DNA of 39,247 nt from Candidatus Heimdallarchaeota archaeon (GCA_016839875.1 JAEOTK010000137.1:1-39247); one strand, 5' to 3'. Positions 7,728 through 17,494 are shown, numbered from the stretch's first letter. The notes: generated by a model from the sequence alone, not told the origin. Translations and numbers: made by a program.

Positions 7728-9116
7728 ATGGGTGAAAACTATGCTCACCCTTATTTAGCTAATTCTAAACAAGATATAGAAGAAATGCTCGAATATCTAG
7801 GGATTAAGGATATTGAAGAACTATTTTCTGACATTCCCCAAGAAATTCGATTTAAGGGTAAACTTGAAAATATACCACATTATAATAGTGAATATGAATT
7901 AGCAGAGGCAATAAAAAAGAGATTAAGTAAAAACATATCAACAAGAGACGTTCGTTCTTTTCTTGGTGGTGGTTTACTTGACATTTACATGCCTGCTGCT
8001 CAAGATGAACTAGTAAGAAGAACAGAATTCTATAGTGCTTATACCCCCTACCAACCTGAAGTAAGTCAAGGAACTACTCAATCATTATTTGAGTATCAGA
8101 GTATGATTTGCGAATTAGTAGGTATGGATGTTGCTAATTGTTCCCTTTATGATTGGGCAACTGCTGTGGGAGAAGCTGCATTAATGGTTTCTAGAATCAC
8201 AAGAAAGATCAAATTCTTGTATACAAAAGCAATCGGTCCAAATCGTGAGGCTGTTTTGAAAAACTATGTTACTGGTGCACATATGGAGCTAACTGAAGTT
8301 CCCTATGATGAAACAACAGGTAAAATGGATATAGCAAAAGCAAAAGAATTGATGGATGATACAGTAGCTGGAATTTACATTGAAAATCCAAATTTCTTTG
8401 GTGTCATTGAAGATGAACTTGAGGAAATAATTAATGATGCTCATGAAAAAGGAGTAAAAGTTGTTATTGGAGCTGATATGAATTCTCTAGCACTTCTAAA
8501 ACCACCAGGTGAATATGGAGCAGACATAGTTATTGGTGAAGGTCAATCCATAGGTGGTGGTCCATTGAATTTTGGCGGTCCTCTCTTAGGAATTCTTGCA
8601 ATGAATTTCGATAAAAGAGAAACAAGACAAATGCCAGGTCGTTTAGTTGGTCTCACAATTACATCCAGAGAAGGAGAAAGAGCTTTTGCTAATACTCTCC
8701 AAACACGAGAACAACACATTAAGAGAGAAAGAGCTACAAGTAATATTTGTACTAACGAAGCTTTGATTGCTCTTAGTGCAGCAATTCACTTATCTCTACT
8801 TGGTCCTGAAGGGTACAGAGATACTGCAGAAACAATGTATCTAAGTGCTCACTACCTAGTAGAGGAATTAGAAAAGATTGGTGTGAAGAGAGTTTTTGAT
8901 ACAGAATTTTTCAATACATTTTTACTTAATCTTAAAATTCCAAAAGATAAGAAAAAGAAATTCACAGATTTCATGTTAGACAGGAAAATCTTTGCTGGTA
9001 TTCCTATTTCCTTAGATGGTGAAACACTGGATTACCTAGTTACCACTTCGTACTTATTATGCGAGAAAGACCTAGACGATTATGTCAAGGCACTTGAAGA
9101 ATGGAGGAATCTATAA
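7728..9116 (+). CDS. gcvPA: Glycine dehydrogenase (decarboxylating) subunit 1
   Basis: N-terminal half of the split P protein, which decarboxylates glycine with pyridoxal phosphate and loads the rest onto GcvH. The 462 residues begin with the family's ENYAHPYLANSKQDIEEML and contain FLGGG, the YTPYQPEVSQGTTQSLFEYQ segment, NCSLYDWATAVGEAALM, and the C-terminal TSNICTNEALIALSAAIHLS block. This subunit lacks the PLP lysine, which is in GcvPB. GAGGTGA lies just upstream of the ATG. Its stop overlaps the gcvPB start by one base, indicating translational coupling. Two-subunit P protein is the usual archaeal form. Confidence 0.95.
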   Translation: MGENYAHPYLANSKQDIEEMLEYLGIKDIEELFSDIPQEIRFKGKLENIPHYNSEYELAEAIKKRLSKNISTRDVRSFLGGGLLDIYMPAAQDELVRRTEFYSAYTPYQPEVSQGTTQSLFEYQSMICELVGMDVANCSLYDWATAVGEAALMVSRITRKIKFLYTKAIGPNREAVLKNYVTGAHMELTEVPYDETTGKMDIAKAKELMDDTVAGIYIENPNFFGVIEDELEEIINDAHEKGVKVVIGADMNSLALLKPPGEYGADIVIGEGQSIGGGPLNFGGPLLGILAMNFDKRETRQMPGRLVGLTITSREGERAFANTLQTREQHIKRERATSNICTNEALIALSAAIHLSLLGPEGYRDTAETMYLSAHYLVEELEKIGVKRVFDTEFFNTFLLNLKIPKDKKKKFTDFMLDRKIFAGIPISLDGETLDYLVTTSYLLCEKDLDDYVKALEEWRNL

Positions 9117-10618
9117 TGTACAGACAAGCAAAATACGACGAACCACTAATTTTTGAATTAGGAAAGAAAGGAAGAAAAGGTCACTTACCTCCAAGATGTG
9201 ATTTCGCAAGAGACAAAATCAACATTCCTGAACATATGCTAAGAACAACTCCACCAGAACTTCCAGAAATACATGAAGGGGAAGTGATGAGACATTTCAT
9301 TAGACTATCACACATGAACTACTGTGTAGATATTGGTCCCTATCCATTAGGTTCCTGTACAATGAAATACAATCCAAAAATCAATGAAACCATAGCAAGA
9401 TCTGAAAAGATGATGTATATGCATCCAGATCAACCTGTTGAAACTGTTCAAGGATTACTTGAAGTTCTATATGAATTGCAAGTCGCTTTAGGAGAACTCG
9501 CTGGTCTTCCATACACAACACTACAACCACCTGCAGGTGCCAGTGGTGAATATACAGGGTTAGCTTTAATCAAAGCTTACCATGATGATCATGGAGAAAC
9601 TCAAAGAGATGAGATTATTGCCCCAGATTCAAGTCATGGTACAAATCCTGCAAGTACCGTTCAAGCAGGTATGAAACTTATTGAAATCAAATCCAATGAA
9701 GATGGTCGAGTAAATATGGATGCGTTAAAGGCAGCTGTTTCTGAAAAAACTGCTGGACTAATGTTAACCAATCCAAATACACTAGGAATCTTTGAATCAG
9801 ACATCATTGAAATGTCCCAGATAGTGAAAGAAGCTGGAGGGCTGTTATATTATGATGGTGCCAATTTCAATGCCATCGTAGGAAAAATACGTCCAGGTGA
9901 CATGGGTTATGATGTACTGCACTTTAACCTGCATAAAACATTCTCTACTCCTCACGGAGGCGGAGGTCCAGGTTCTGGAGCAGTTTGTTGTAATGATGTT
10001 TTAGAACCATACTTACCAGTTCCAACTATCGAATATGACAAAGAAAAAGATTTCTATGATTTCAACTATGACAGACCAAAATCAATCGGAAAACTACATG
10101 GATACCATGGCAATATCGCAATTGCATTAAGAGCTTATGCATATATTGCAGCTCTTGGAGAGAAAGGTCTAAGACACACTGCTGAACAAGCAGTATTAAC
10201 AGCGAATTATGCAATGAGAAAATTGGAAAAACTCGATGGTTTTAGACTAAGTCATAATCCTGCTCTGCCAAGAAAACATGAATCAGTTCTAGAAGCAACA
10301 CCCTTCCTAAGAAATTATGATGTTTCTGGAATGGATATTGCAAAGATGATCATTAGTCGTGGATTCCATGCACCAACAGTCTACTTCCCATTAATTGCAC
10401 ACGAAGCTTGGATGGTTGAACCAACTGAAAACGAAAATAAGGACAGTATAGATAGATACGTTCAAGCTGTTTCAGAAGAAATGGAGAAAGCTAAGAAAGA
10501 TCCTGATTATGCACACAATGCTCCAGAGTGGTCAGCTGTTGGTCGTATAGATGATGCATATTCTGTAAGAAACCTAGTTCTTTCTTGGAAAATGATGAAA
10601 GAAAAGAAGGAAGAATAA
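9116..10618 (+). CDS. gcvPB: Glycine dehydrogenase (decarboxylating) subunit 2
   Basis: PLP-binding half of the split P protein. The PLP lysine lies in HFNLHKTFSTPHGGGGPG (about residue 274). Other family blocks are YPLGSCTMKYNP, HPDQPVETVQG, PPAGASGEYTGL and DSSHGTNPAS. An in-frame ATG exists at 9101 inside gcvPA, but the ATG at 9116 has GGAGG eight bases upstream and overlaps the gcvPA stop (TAATG), giving 500 residues; this start is preferred. The gene ends at a long T-rich terminator shared with the convergent membrane-protein gene. Confidence 0.95.
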   Translation: MYRQAKYDEPLIFELGKKGRKGHLPPRCDFARDKINIPEHMLRTTPPELPEIHEGEVMRHFIRLSHMNYCVDIGPYPLGSCTMKYNPKINETIARSEKMMYMHPDQPVETVQGLLEVLYELQVALGELAGLPYTTLQPPAGASGEYTGLALIKAYHDDHGETQRDEIIAPDSSHGTNPASTVQAGMKLIEIKSNEDGRVNMDALKAAVSEKTAGLMLTNPNTLGIFESDIIEMSQIVKEAGGLLYYDGANFNAIVGKIRPGDMGYDVLHFNLHKTFSTPHGGGGPGSGAVCCNDVLEPYLPVPTIEYDKEKDFYDFNYDRPKSIGKLHGYHGNIAIALRAYAYIAALGEKGLRHTAEQAVLTANYAMRKLEKLDGFRLSHNPALPRKHESVLEATPFLRNYDVSGMDIAKMIISRGFHAPTVYFPLIAHEAWMVEPTENENKDSIDRYVQAVSEEMEKAKKDPDYAHNAPEWSAVGRIDDAYSVRNLVLSWKMMKEKKEE

Positions 10619-10659
10619 TTCCTTTTATCTTTTTTCTTTTTTTTTTATTTTATTTTCTT
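10619..10659. terminator. T-rich terminator between convergent genes
   Basis: A run dominated by T (including ten consecutive Ts) follows the gcvPB stop and overlaps the 3' end of the convergent minus-strand gene. This is a typical archaeal T-tract terminator for the plus strand; on the minus strand it reads as an A-rich coding end. Confidence 0.55.
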
Positions 10660-11132
10660 CTACGTCTTAATTGTATTTTAATTGGTGGATTAATGAAAAC
10701 ACCAATGATTAGAATTACAGACATACCAAGAATTTCTTTAAATGCAACGCTGTCTATTGGGTCTGCAGGTAGACTTCCTCTAATAGATCCAGCTGCTTCA
10801 AATAAGAAGAAGATTAATAGGAATTGAACTACAAAATAAATGAGAATTGCAAAGAAAGATCCTCTTAATAGATATCGGAAGATTTTCCTCTCTTTTTCAT
10901 CTCTTACTCGTTTTAGAGAATAATCAGTAATTAAAAGTGATACAGCGCTTAATCCTATTGCACCAAATATTGGAAAAGCTATTAGAAGAGCTAATGTATC
11001 CCAATTGTTGAATTCCATAATATCATGTAAATAATAAAAATGTGGTACTTGTGCTAAGAGTGCAATTGAGAAAACTGCAATTAAACTAGGCCATGCAGTT
11101 CCTTTGTCAAACAATTTGGATTGTGTACTCAT
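10650..11132 (-). CDS. Four-helix integral membrane protein, unknown function
   Basis: No recognised family. The 160 residues show four hydrophobic segments: about 13-32, 44-66, 85-108 and 129-150. The loop between helices 2 and 3 is strongly basic and charged (KRVRDEKERKIFR) and the tail is Arg/Lys-rich (KIQLRRRRK). By the positive-inside rule both the middle loop and the C-terminus face the cytoplasm, and so would the N-terminus. There is no signal peptide or catalytic motif. It is monocistronic, converging on gcvPB. The base composition matches the neighbours, so transfer is not indicated. Confidence 0.6.
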   Translation of the reverse strand: MSTQSKLFDKGTAWPSLIAVFSIALLAQVPHFYYLHDIMEFNNWDTLALLIAFPIFGAIGLSAVSLLITDYSLKRVRDEKERKIFRYLLRGSFFAILIYFVVQFLLIFFLFEAAGSIRGSLPADPIDSVAFKEILGMSVILIIGVFINPPIKIQLRRRRK

Positions 11133-11267
11133 AAGAATCTTCCTATCTATTAACTATCTTTTTGAAACCTACAAAATCGTTTAATTATAACTTTTTTGAT
11201 GGATAATCAAATTTTCCAGGTGATTTTTATGAAATAAGTAAGAATTAATAGAAAAATGGTTTATTCT

Positions 11268-12833
11268 CTAGTGTTCAGATTCATCGAAAGAATATCCTTT
11301 CTCAATTCTAAATTCACAATGACTGTGTCCAGTTCCATGGCATTTAGTCTCTGATACAATGGGTGGATCTTTTACTATCAGTGCCAAACGACCTGCCAGA
11401 TAACCTGCAGTAAAGTCACACAGTGTTTCGTTTAAATTGGTTTCTGATAGATTAGCACCTGAAGCATAAGCATTCTCATGTATTTTTAAAATCATCTCAT
11501 CTTCATCTTCGCCATCTAAAGCCTCAACAAAGGAATATTCGCGTTTTAGATAATTTGTTGGATGTGTCAGATACTTCTGTATTATTTCTGTAGCTTTCTT
11601 GAGTGATTCAATTGGAAGTGATTCTGAAGCCAATAAATCATAGATTATGTTTTTACCAGGACCGATGACACCCAATTCTCTACCTGCTGAATATAGCAAT
11701 GCTCCACAAAACTTGTCTCTAAATTTGAGTGACATTATCTGTTGTTGTAAAGAGCTAATGTGAACATAATCTCTGAAATTTGGTCTTAATGCTTCTGTCA
11801 TCAGTAGAGAATTATACCCATGTTGTGTAGTTTCATGAATAAATTCAAAGAATAATTGACGTCGATATTCATCAGCTGGAAAATCCCCAAGAAACTTTAT
11901 TTTTTTATCCTTATCTTTTAACTCGAATCTTCGATATGGAGCTTTTCCTGGCTCTTTACCCTGAAATACTTCAATTTCAAACTCGCAGAATTCATCCCCA
12001 AGACCTTTACATTTTGTTTCAACTACACTTGTTGCTGAACCAATCATTGCTTCAATAGTCCCAGCAATTTCACCAGCAGTGTAATGACAAAGTGTTTCTC
12101 CAATGTTTATTGCTCCTGCGCTATTGGCTAATTCATATATTCGAAGAGTTGCTGTATATCCTTCCATCTTTGCGATATCACAGTGTGTAGCTTGGTATAG
12201 TGGAACAATGTTATTTCTACTGTATAGCTGAGCCAAGGCAATCAGTGTTTCTTGAAATCTTTCCTCAGGTTTTACTGCACCTACTTTCGGATTAAGAACT
12301 GTTAGATAATAAGGAGCAGCTCCATACATTCCTAGTTCTTGACCACTTTGGTAAAGAAGCTGGGGAACAAGGGGATCAAGAGCTTGCAGAGACATCATAA
12401 CTTGTTGATAAACGCCTATATGGACATAATCACCAATATTTTTGCGAACAAGTTCTTGTGAGATAATACTGTTAATAGTGTTCTTTGTTAGAATCATCAT
12501 ACTTTCTTTTCTTCTTGTATCACGTTCACGGCTGATGATGTTTGGTAGAAGCTGAGACCAGAGTTTTTCTCGAATTACATCTTCAGTTATTAGACCTTCA
12601 GCAATTCGTTCTTCATTCATCATTACAACAGGAACACTCTGAATTCCATATTGTGCTGCTATTTCGGGTTCTTCGGATATATCTATCGTACTAACATGTA
12701 ACATACCTTTCATTGAAGTTCCAGTAATATTTTCTACAACTCGTTCTACTTCAGGACATGCAAAACACGTAGGACTAGTAAAGAAGAGTAATCTAACTCT
12801 CTCTGTATCTTGGACAGGATCTTCATTAGACAT
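11268..12833 (-). CDS. Thioredoxin-like domain fused to two V4R domains
   Basis: The N-terminal domain (about residues 10-90) is a thioredoxin/glutaredoxin fold with a CxxC centre, Cys23-Phe-Ala-Cys26 after FFTSPT, and a cis-Pro site (QSVPVVMM). Two V4R (4-vinyl-reductase-like) domains follow, at about 115-310 and 340-521. Each contains CDFTAG- or CHYTAG-type and GxLxG segments and ends in the V4R cysteine motif: CKGLGDEFCEF and CHGTGHSHCEF. V4R domains bind small hydrophobic ligands or act as sensors. The frame is open 47 codons further upstream, but the ATG at 12833 with GGAG upstream and a TATA box at 12897-12905 fits the fold start. It is divergent from the thermosome gene. A redox-linked sensor is plausible; the actual function is unknown. 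Confidence 0.78.
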   Translation of the reverse strand: MSNEDPVQDTERVRLLFFTSPTCFACPEVERVVENITGTSMKGMLHVSTIDISEEPEIAAQYGIQSVPVVMMNEERIAEGLITEDVIREKLWSQLLPNIISRERDTRRKESMMILTKNTINSIISQELVRKNIGDYVHIGVYQQVMMSLQALDPLVPQLLYQSGQELGMYGAAPYYLTVLNPKVGAVKPEERFQETLIALAQLYSRNNIVPLYQATHCDIAKMEGYTATLRIYELANSAGAINIGETLCHYTAGEIAGTIEAMIGSATSVVETKCKGLGDEFCEFEIEVFQGKEPGKAPYRRFELKDKDKKIKFLGDFPADEYRRQLFFEFIHETTQHGYNSLLMTEALRPNFRDYVHISSLQQQIMSLKFRDKFCGALLYSAGRELGVIGPGKNIIYDLLASESLPIESLKKATEIIQKYLTHPTNYLKREYSFVEALDGEDEDEMILKIHENAYASGANLSETNLNETLCDFTAGYLAGRLALIVKDPPIVSETKCHGTGHSHCEFRIEKGYSFDESEH

Positions 12834-12896
12834 ATCGAAATAACTCCAGTAAATGACAATGAAAACAAAATGATAAAAACCTTTTCTTAAAATCCA

Positions 12897-12905
12897 ATAT
12901 AAAAG
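12897..12905 (-). promoter_or_regulatory. TATA box of the thioredoxin-V4R gene
   Basis: Read on the minus strand, CTTTTATAT lies about 65 bp upstream of the ATG at 12833. The predicted transcription start is near 12872. This position excludes the longer N-terminal frame extension, whose start would lie upstream of the promoter. Confidence 0.45.
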
Positions 12906-12962
12906 GAGATGGATTCTTATTTCTGATAGAGTGCGATTTAACTTTTTTTTCAAATCGTAAAG

Positions 12963-12971
12963 ATTATATAT
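12963..12971 (+). promoter_or_regulatory. TATA box of the thermosome gene
   Basis: GATTATATATC about 75 bp upstream of the ATG. The expected transcription start is near 12992, giving a leader of about 50 nt with AGGTG before the start codon. Confidence 0.5.
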
Positions 12972-13040
12972 CAATGAAAGAAAAGACTGCTTGAAATTTA
13001 GAAATTAATCACTAAAAACTTCAAATAAAAAGGTGAAAAA

Positions 13041-14705
13041 ATGATTGGTCAAGGACAAGTCCCTGTTATTATTCTAAAAGAAGGAACTGATCGTACCAAG
13101 GGTAAAGATGCACAAAAAAATAACATCATGGCAGCAATTATTGTTGCTGATACAATTAAAAGCACTTTAGGCCCAAAAGGTATGGATAAAATGATGGTTG
13201 ATAGTCTTGGTGATATTCTTATCTCCAATGATGGTGCAACACTTCTTGATGAAATTGATGTTCAACATCCAGCTGCTAAGATGATAGTCCAAGTTGCTAA
13301 AGCACAGGATATGGAAACTGGAGATGGAACTACTAGTTCAGTAATTATTGCAGGTGAATTACTTAAAAAAGGAGCAGAACTACTCGATAAGAGAATTCAT
13401 GCATCTCTAATTGTTGAAGGATATAAAGCAGCTTCAAAGAAAGCTCAGGAGATTCTTGAAGAGCTATCAAAAACCTTAGAACCATTCCAAGAAGATAACA
13501 AACTTCTACTCCAGATTGCGGAAACATCCCTACACAGTAAAGCAGTTCATGCTGCTAAAGAAAAAATGGCTAAAATTGCAGTTGATAGTGTTAAGATGGT
13601 AACTGATGTTGACAACGATGTTAATGTTGTTGATTTAGATAATATTAAAATCTTACAAAAGACTGGCAAAAGTCTACTTGAATCTGAGTATATCGAAGGC
13701 GTTATTGTAGATAAAGAAGTAGTTCATACAGGTATGCCTAAATCTGTTAAAGAGGCAAAGATTCTTCTTCTGAATCAGAATATTGAGGTTCAAAAAGGCG
13801 AGTGGGATCGTGAAATCAGAATAAATGATCCTCTTGAAATGAAATCTTTCTTAGATAATGAAGAACAGATTCTTCAGGAAATGGTTGATCAAGTTGTTGC
13901 GACAGGAGCCAATGTTGTAATCTGTCAGAAAGGTATTGATGACATGGCACAATACTTTATGTCAAAGGAGAATATCCTAGCTGTTCGAAGAGTCAAGAAA
14001 AGCGACATGGAAAAACTGACACGAGCAACCAGTGGTAAAATTGTCACCAATTTGAAAGATGCTAAAGCAGAAGATTTAGGTTATGCTGGTTTAGTTGAGG
14101 AAGTTAAACTTGGAGATGATGATCATGTATTCATCAGAGAATGCAAAAATCCAAAGTCAGTTTCTATTATTCTATATGGTGGTACAAAGTACGTTACAGA
14201 TGAAGCAGAAAGAGCTTTGCATGATGCACTTTGTGTAGTTAGAAACGTAGTAGAAGATAAAACCTATATTCCAGGTGGAGGAGCAATATTCACAGAATTA
14301 TCATTTAGAATAGATGAATATGCAGACGAATTCAAAGACAAAAGACAACTAGCAGTAAAAGCATTTTCAGATTCTTTACTAGCAATTCCAACAACATTAG
14401 CAGAAAATGCAGGAATAGACCCGCTAGATATCTTAAATGAACTTCGTGCAGCACATGCTGAAGGAAATCCATATCACGGTATTGATTTATTCCAGAACGG
14501 AAAAATTACTAATATGTTGGAAGCAGGCATTATAGAACCCTTAAGAGTAGTTTCTCAAGCAATCAAATCAGCAAGTGAATCTTCTATCTTAATCCTAAGA
14601 ATAGATGATGTAATTATTGCAAGATCTGAAAGACCAGCTATGCCTCCAGGAGGTATGCCTCCAGGTATGGGTGGAATGGGTGGAATGCCACCAGGTATGA
14701 TGTAA
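13041..14705 (+). CDS. Thermosome subunit (group II chaperonin)
   Basis: Cytosolic ATP-dependent folding chaperonin of the TCP-1/thermosome family. Visible motifs are the nucleotide-binding [13 protein letters not shown] (about residues 38-50), SNDGATLL, the ATP-site GDGTTS (about 95-100) and the late GGGA motif ([10 protein letters not shown]). The C-terminus carries Gly-Gly-Met repeats ([18 protein letters not shown]), as in archaeal thermosomes and eukaryotic CCT subunits. The 554-residue length is normal. AGGTG precedes the ATG. The gene is monocistronic, ending in a pyrimidine-rich terminator, and shares its promoter region with the divergent thioredoxin-V4R gene. Confidence 0.97.
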   Translation: MIGQGQVPVIILKEGTDRTKGKDAQKNNIMAAIIVADTIKSTLGPKGMDKMMVDSLGDILISNDGATLLDEIDVQHPAAKMIVQVAKAQDMETGDGTTSSVIIAGELLKKGAELLDKRIHASLIVEGYKAASKKAQEILEELSKTLEPFQEDNKLLLQIAETSLHSKAVHAAKEKMAKIAVDSVKMVTDVDNDVNVVDLDNIKILQKTGKSLLESEYIEGVIVDKEVVHTGMPKSVKEAKILLLNQNIEVQKGEWDREIRINDPLEMKSFLDNEEQILQEMVDQVVATGANVVICQKGIDDMAQYFMSKENILAVRRVKKSDMEKLTRATSGKIVTNLKDAKAEDLGYAGLVEEVKLGDDDHVFIRECKNPKSVSIILYGGTKYVTDEAERALHDALCVVRNVVEDKTYIPGGGAIFTELSFRIDEYADEFKDKRQLAVKAFSDSLLAIPTTLAENAGIDPLDILNELRAAHAEGNPYHGIDLFQNGKITNMLEAGIIEPLRVVSQAIKSASESSILILRIDDVIIARSERPAMPPGGMPPGMGGMGGMPPGMM

Positions 14706-14738
14706 TTTTTCTTTTCTCTTCTCTTCTTTTCTTTTTAC
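14706..14738 (+). terminator. Pyrimidine-rich terminator after the thermosome gene
   Basis: More than thirty consecutive T/C-dominated bases directly follow the stop codon, ending before an A-rich promoter for the next gene. It matches the archaeal T-tract type. Confidence 0.5.
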
Positions 14739-14776
14739 AAATGATAAATTTTTAATAAATAGCATAACTTTATAGA

Positions 14777-16120
14777 ATGATGCTTAAGCAAGTAGAAGTT
14801 TTTCTTAAAAAACAAAATACGTTGTCACTTGCAACTAGTAGTGGAAAAAATTCAAATCTAGCTGAATGCTCTTACATTAGTGAGGGAATGAATCTTTTCA
14901 TAGCAGGTGTTCAAAACAACGTTTTTGTAAAGCAGATTCAATATAATCCTAAAGTAGTCTTAACAATAAAGCTACCAGATACTACCATAGAATTTTCCGG
15001 CATTGCTACATTTGTTAAATCTCATCACAAAAAAATGCAATTCTTAGAAAAACTTGCTAAGATGGATTCCTTGTCTCCACAAGGAATTTATGGAATTGTT
15101 CTTATCAAAATTATTCCTGTTGAAATTAACATTCCAGAAAAGAATTTCAGTGAAGAAATTGAGGAAAATAAACCTTCGTTCTTCTCGAACTTATTTCAAA
15201 GATTATTTCTTCAAGTCAAACTATGGCTTGATGCCATTCGATTTCCATTTCTAATTGTAAGTGTTCTTGCTGTTCTTGTTGGTACTGCTGTAGCTTTTGT
15301 TGAAAATAGCAGTTTCTCAAAATCATATTTTCTATTAGCTTTTCTTGGTATTGCTCTATTTCATGCAAGTGCTGATCTCTTTAATGATTTCTTTGATCAT
15401 CTATCCGGTAGTGACGAAATTAACATCCAGAAAACTCCTTTTTCTGGAGGATCTCGCATGATACAACTTAAAGTAATGTCTCCTGCAAAAGTACTTACTG
15501 GGGCAATTCTCAGTTTGCTAGGTTGTTCCGCTATCGGAATATATCTAAATTTCAGAGTAGAAGGAAATGTAATTCTGTACATTGGTTTAGCAGGAGCTTT
15601 CTTCGGAATCTTTTATGTTGGTATTCCATTTAAGTTGGCACATTATGGTTTAGGAGAAATTGCTATCTTCTTAAGCTTTGGACCAGCTATTGTGTTTGGT
15701 TCATATTACCTTCAAACAGAACAATTCTCCTGGGATCCAATTTTCATATCAGTTCTGATTGGTCTTTTAATTACACTTATCCTTTTTATTAATCAGTTCC
15801 CAGATTTTGAGGCTGATAAAGAATCAGGTAAGAAGCATCTAGTTATCCGAATGGGGAAGAAAATTTCTGTGTATGCGTTTATTATTGCAATGGCTGTAAC
15901 TTATGCTCTTCTAATTTTGTATGTTCTTTTAAATATACTTCCACTAATAAGTCTGATAGTTTTAATCTCGCTTCCATTTCCAATCATAGCTTCTATTGGT
16001 TTATGGAAAAATTATGATAATTATCTAGCTTTAATCCCATCGCTAGCCATGACGATATTAACATGTATAACCTATTCTGTGCTCCTATCCATAGCTCTTT
16101 TTGTTGCTCCCACCCTGTAA
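14777..16120 (+). CDS. Flavin split-barrel domain fused to UbiA-type prenyltransferase
   Basis: A two-part membrane enzyme. Residues 1-115 look like a pyridoxamine-5'-phosphate-oxidase-like split barrel (TLSLATSSGKNSNLAECSYI, a KQIQYNPKVVLTI strand pair), which binds FMN, heme or F420 in known relatives. After a charged linker, residues 150-447 form a polytopic UbiA-family prenyltransferase. Its two Asp-rich Mg2+-diphosphate motifs are visible: NDFFDHLSGSDE (203-214) and DFEADKESGKK (about 340). UbiA/MenA enzymes attach isoprenoid chains to quinone, heme or lipid head groups. The fusion suggests a quinone- or tetrapyrrole-type acceptor, but the substrate is not clear. Two ATG codons are adjacent, with a TATA-like TTAATAAATA about 25 bp upstream, so the transcript is probably nearly leaderless. 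Confidence 0.8.
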   Translation: MMLKQVEVFLKKQNTLSLATSSGKNSNLAECSYISEGMNLFIAGVQNNVFVKQIQYNPKVVLTIKLPDTTIEFSGIATFVKSHHKKMQFLEKLAKMDSLSPQGIYGIVLIKIIPVEINIPEKNFSEEIEENKPSFFSNLFQRLFLQVKLWLDAIRFPFLIVSVLAVLVGTAVAFVENSSFSKSYFLLAFLGIALFHASADLFNDFFDHLSGSDEINIQKTPFSGGSRMIQLKVMSPAKVLTGAILSLLGCSAIGIYLNFRVEGNVILYIGLAGAFFGIFYVGIPFKLAHYGLGEIAIFLSFGPAIVFGSYYLQTEQFSWDPIFISVLIGLLITLILFINQFPDFEADKESGKKHLVIRMGKKISVYAFIIAMAVTYALLILYVLLNILPLISLIVLISLPFPIIASIGLWKNYDNYLALIPSLAMTILTCITYSVLLSIALFVAPTL

Positions 16121-16136
16121 GAAAATAACAAAATTA

Positions 16137-17435
16137 CTAGTTTACTCTTTCTTGGTTTTTTACAATTATCTTGCCATTTTTGATGACAGTATCAGTATGA
16201 TTGATTCCAAATTGGTATGGTATTGAAGATAGACTTGGTAAATCAAGTATCAACACATCTGCATTCATACCTAAATCTAGAGTACCAACAGTATTTTCAC
16301 GCTTGAGAGACTTGGCACCTCCAAATGTAGCAGCTGTTACAGCTTCCTCTGGAAGCATTTTCATCATAAAACATCCTAAACCTACAATAGTTTGCATATT
16401 CAATAAATGGCAATTAGGATTGAAATCACTAGACAAAGCAACAGTTGCTCCTGCATCTTTAAACATCTGATAATTTGCATAATGTTTTGACATAAGTACA
16501 AATGGCGTTCCTGGGAGAAGATTCGCTACTACGTCCGCATCAGCCATTGCTCTTGCTGAAACTGCTTCTGACTTGAGAAGGTGTTCTGCAGAAGCTGCTT
16601 GAAATTCAGCAGCTAATAAGGCACCACCAACATTATCTAATTCATCAGCATGGATTCGAAAAGCAAAATCATATTTTGCAGCTCTTTCAAGAAACATTCT
16701 TGATTCTTCTACGGTGAAAGCTCCTTGATCAACCCAGATATCAACAAATTCAGCAAGGTTTCGATTCTTAATATCAGGTAATAGCGACGCCATACTATCT
16801 ATGTATTCCCATTCATTCCCAACAAAGTCTGGAGGTTTCATATGACACCCTAGAAAGGTTGGAATAACATCAATAGGATGCTTTTCATTTACTTCATTTA
16901 TTACCTCTAATATTCTCAATTCAGAATCTGGAGTTAAACCATAACCTGATTTAGCTTCTACTGTTGTAGTTCCATGTAGGAGCATCTGATCTAACCTATG
17001 CATTGCAGCTTCAACTAATTCTTCTTTTGAAGCTTTCCTGGTTTTATTAACAGTATACATTATCCCCCCGCCACTTTGAGCAATTTCTCTGTAGGTTTTT
17101 CCTTGAATCTTGAGCTCGAGTTCGTGAGATCTATCACCAGCAAAGACAAGATGAGTATGAGAATCCACAAAACTTGGACAAACAGTCTTGTTATTGCAAT
17201 CTATTACTTCAAAATCCCTTCGGGGATATTCTCCTAGCAATCTTGAAGTTTCCCCTATAGCTTCTATTTTTCCATCTTTAATAACAATACTATCTAGTTT
17301 TTCATTTGAATAGATGGGTTCATATTTTGTGTAGGGTCCTAAAAACAATTCTCCCACATCAGAAAGGATTATTCCTTCTTTCTTTTCTGGATACATAAAT
17401 CTCAATATTTCGCCTCTGGGGAGACTTTTAAACAT
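16137..17435 (-). CDS. hutI: Imidazolonepropionase
   Basis: HutI hydrolyses 4-imidazolone-5-propionate to formiminoglutamate in histidine degradation. It is an amidohydrolase-fold enzyme, and the motifs are SFVDSHTHLVFAGDR with the metal-binding HxH, the AQSGGGI loop, EAKSGYGL, FRIHADELDN, SAEHLL, and ALSSDFNPN with the catalytic Asp. The 432 residues slightly exceed the usual 400-410 because of the N-terminus; an in-frame ATG at 17396 is an alternative start. It follows hutH by 59 bp on the same strand, forming a hutH-hutI operon. No urocanase or formiminoglutamate hydrolase gene is within the window. Confidence 0.94.
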   Translation of the reverse strand: MFKSLPRGEILRFMYPEKKEGIILSDVGELFLGPYTKYEPIYSNEKLDSIVIKDGKIEAIGETSRLLGEYPRRDFEVIDCNNKTVCPSFVDSHTHLVFAGDRSHELELKIQGKTYREIAQSGGGIMYTVNKTRKASKEELVEAAMHRLDQMLLHGTTTVEAKSGYGLTPDSELRILEVINEVNEKHPIDVIPTFLGCHMKPPDFVGNEWEYIDSMASLLPDIKNRNLAEFVDIWVDQGAFTVEESRMFLERAAKYDFAFRIHADELDNVGGALLAAEFQAASAEHLLKSEAVSARAMADADVVANLLPGTPFVLMSKHYANYQMFKDAGATVALSSDFNPNCHLLNMQTIVGLGCFMMKMLPEEAVTAATFGGAKSLKRENTVGTLDLGMNADVLILDLPSLSSIPYQFGINHTDTVIKNGKIIVKNQERVN

Positions 17436-17494
17436 TACCTAAAAATGTAAAAAAATAGAAAATAGAATGAGTTGTTAAGCTCATTACGTTGAAA

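Noticed and set aside
12834..12974. Longer N-terminus of the thioredoxin-V4R protein with a hydrophobic segment
   Set aside because: It extends past the likely minus-strand TATA box and across the thermosome promoter; the ATG at 12833 fits the fold start and has GGAG upstream.
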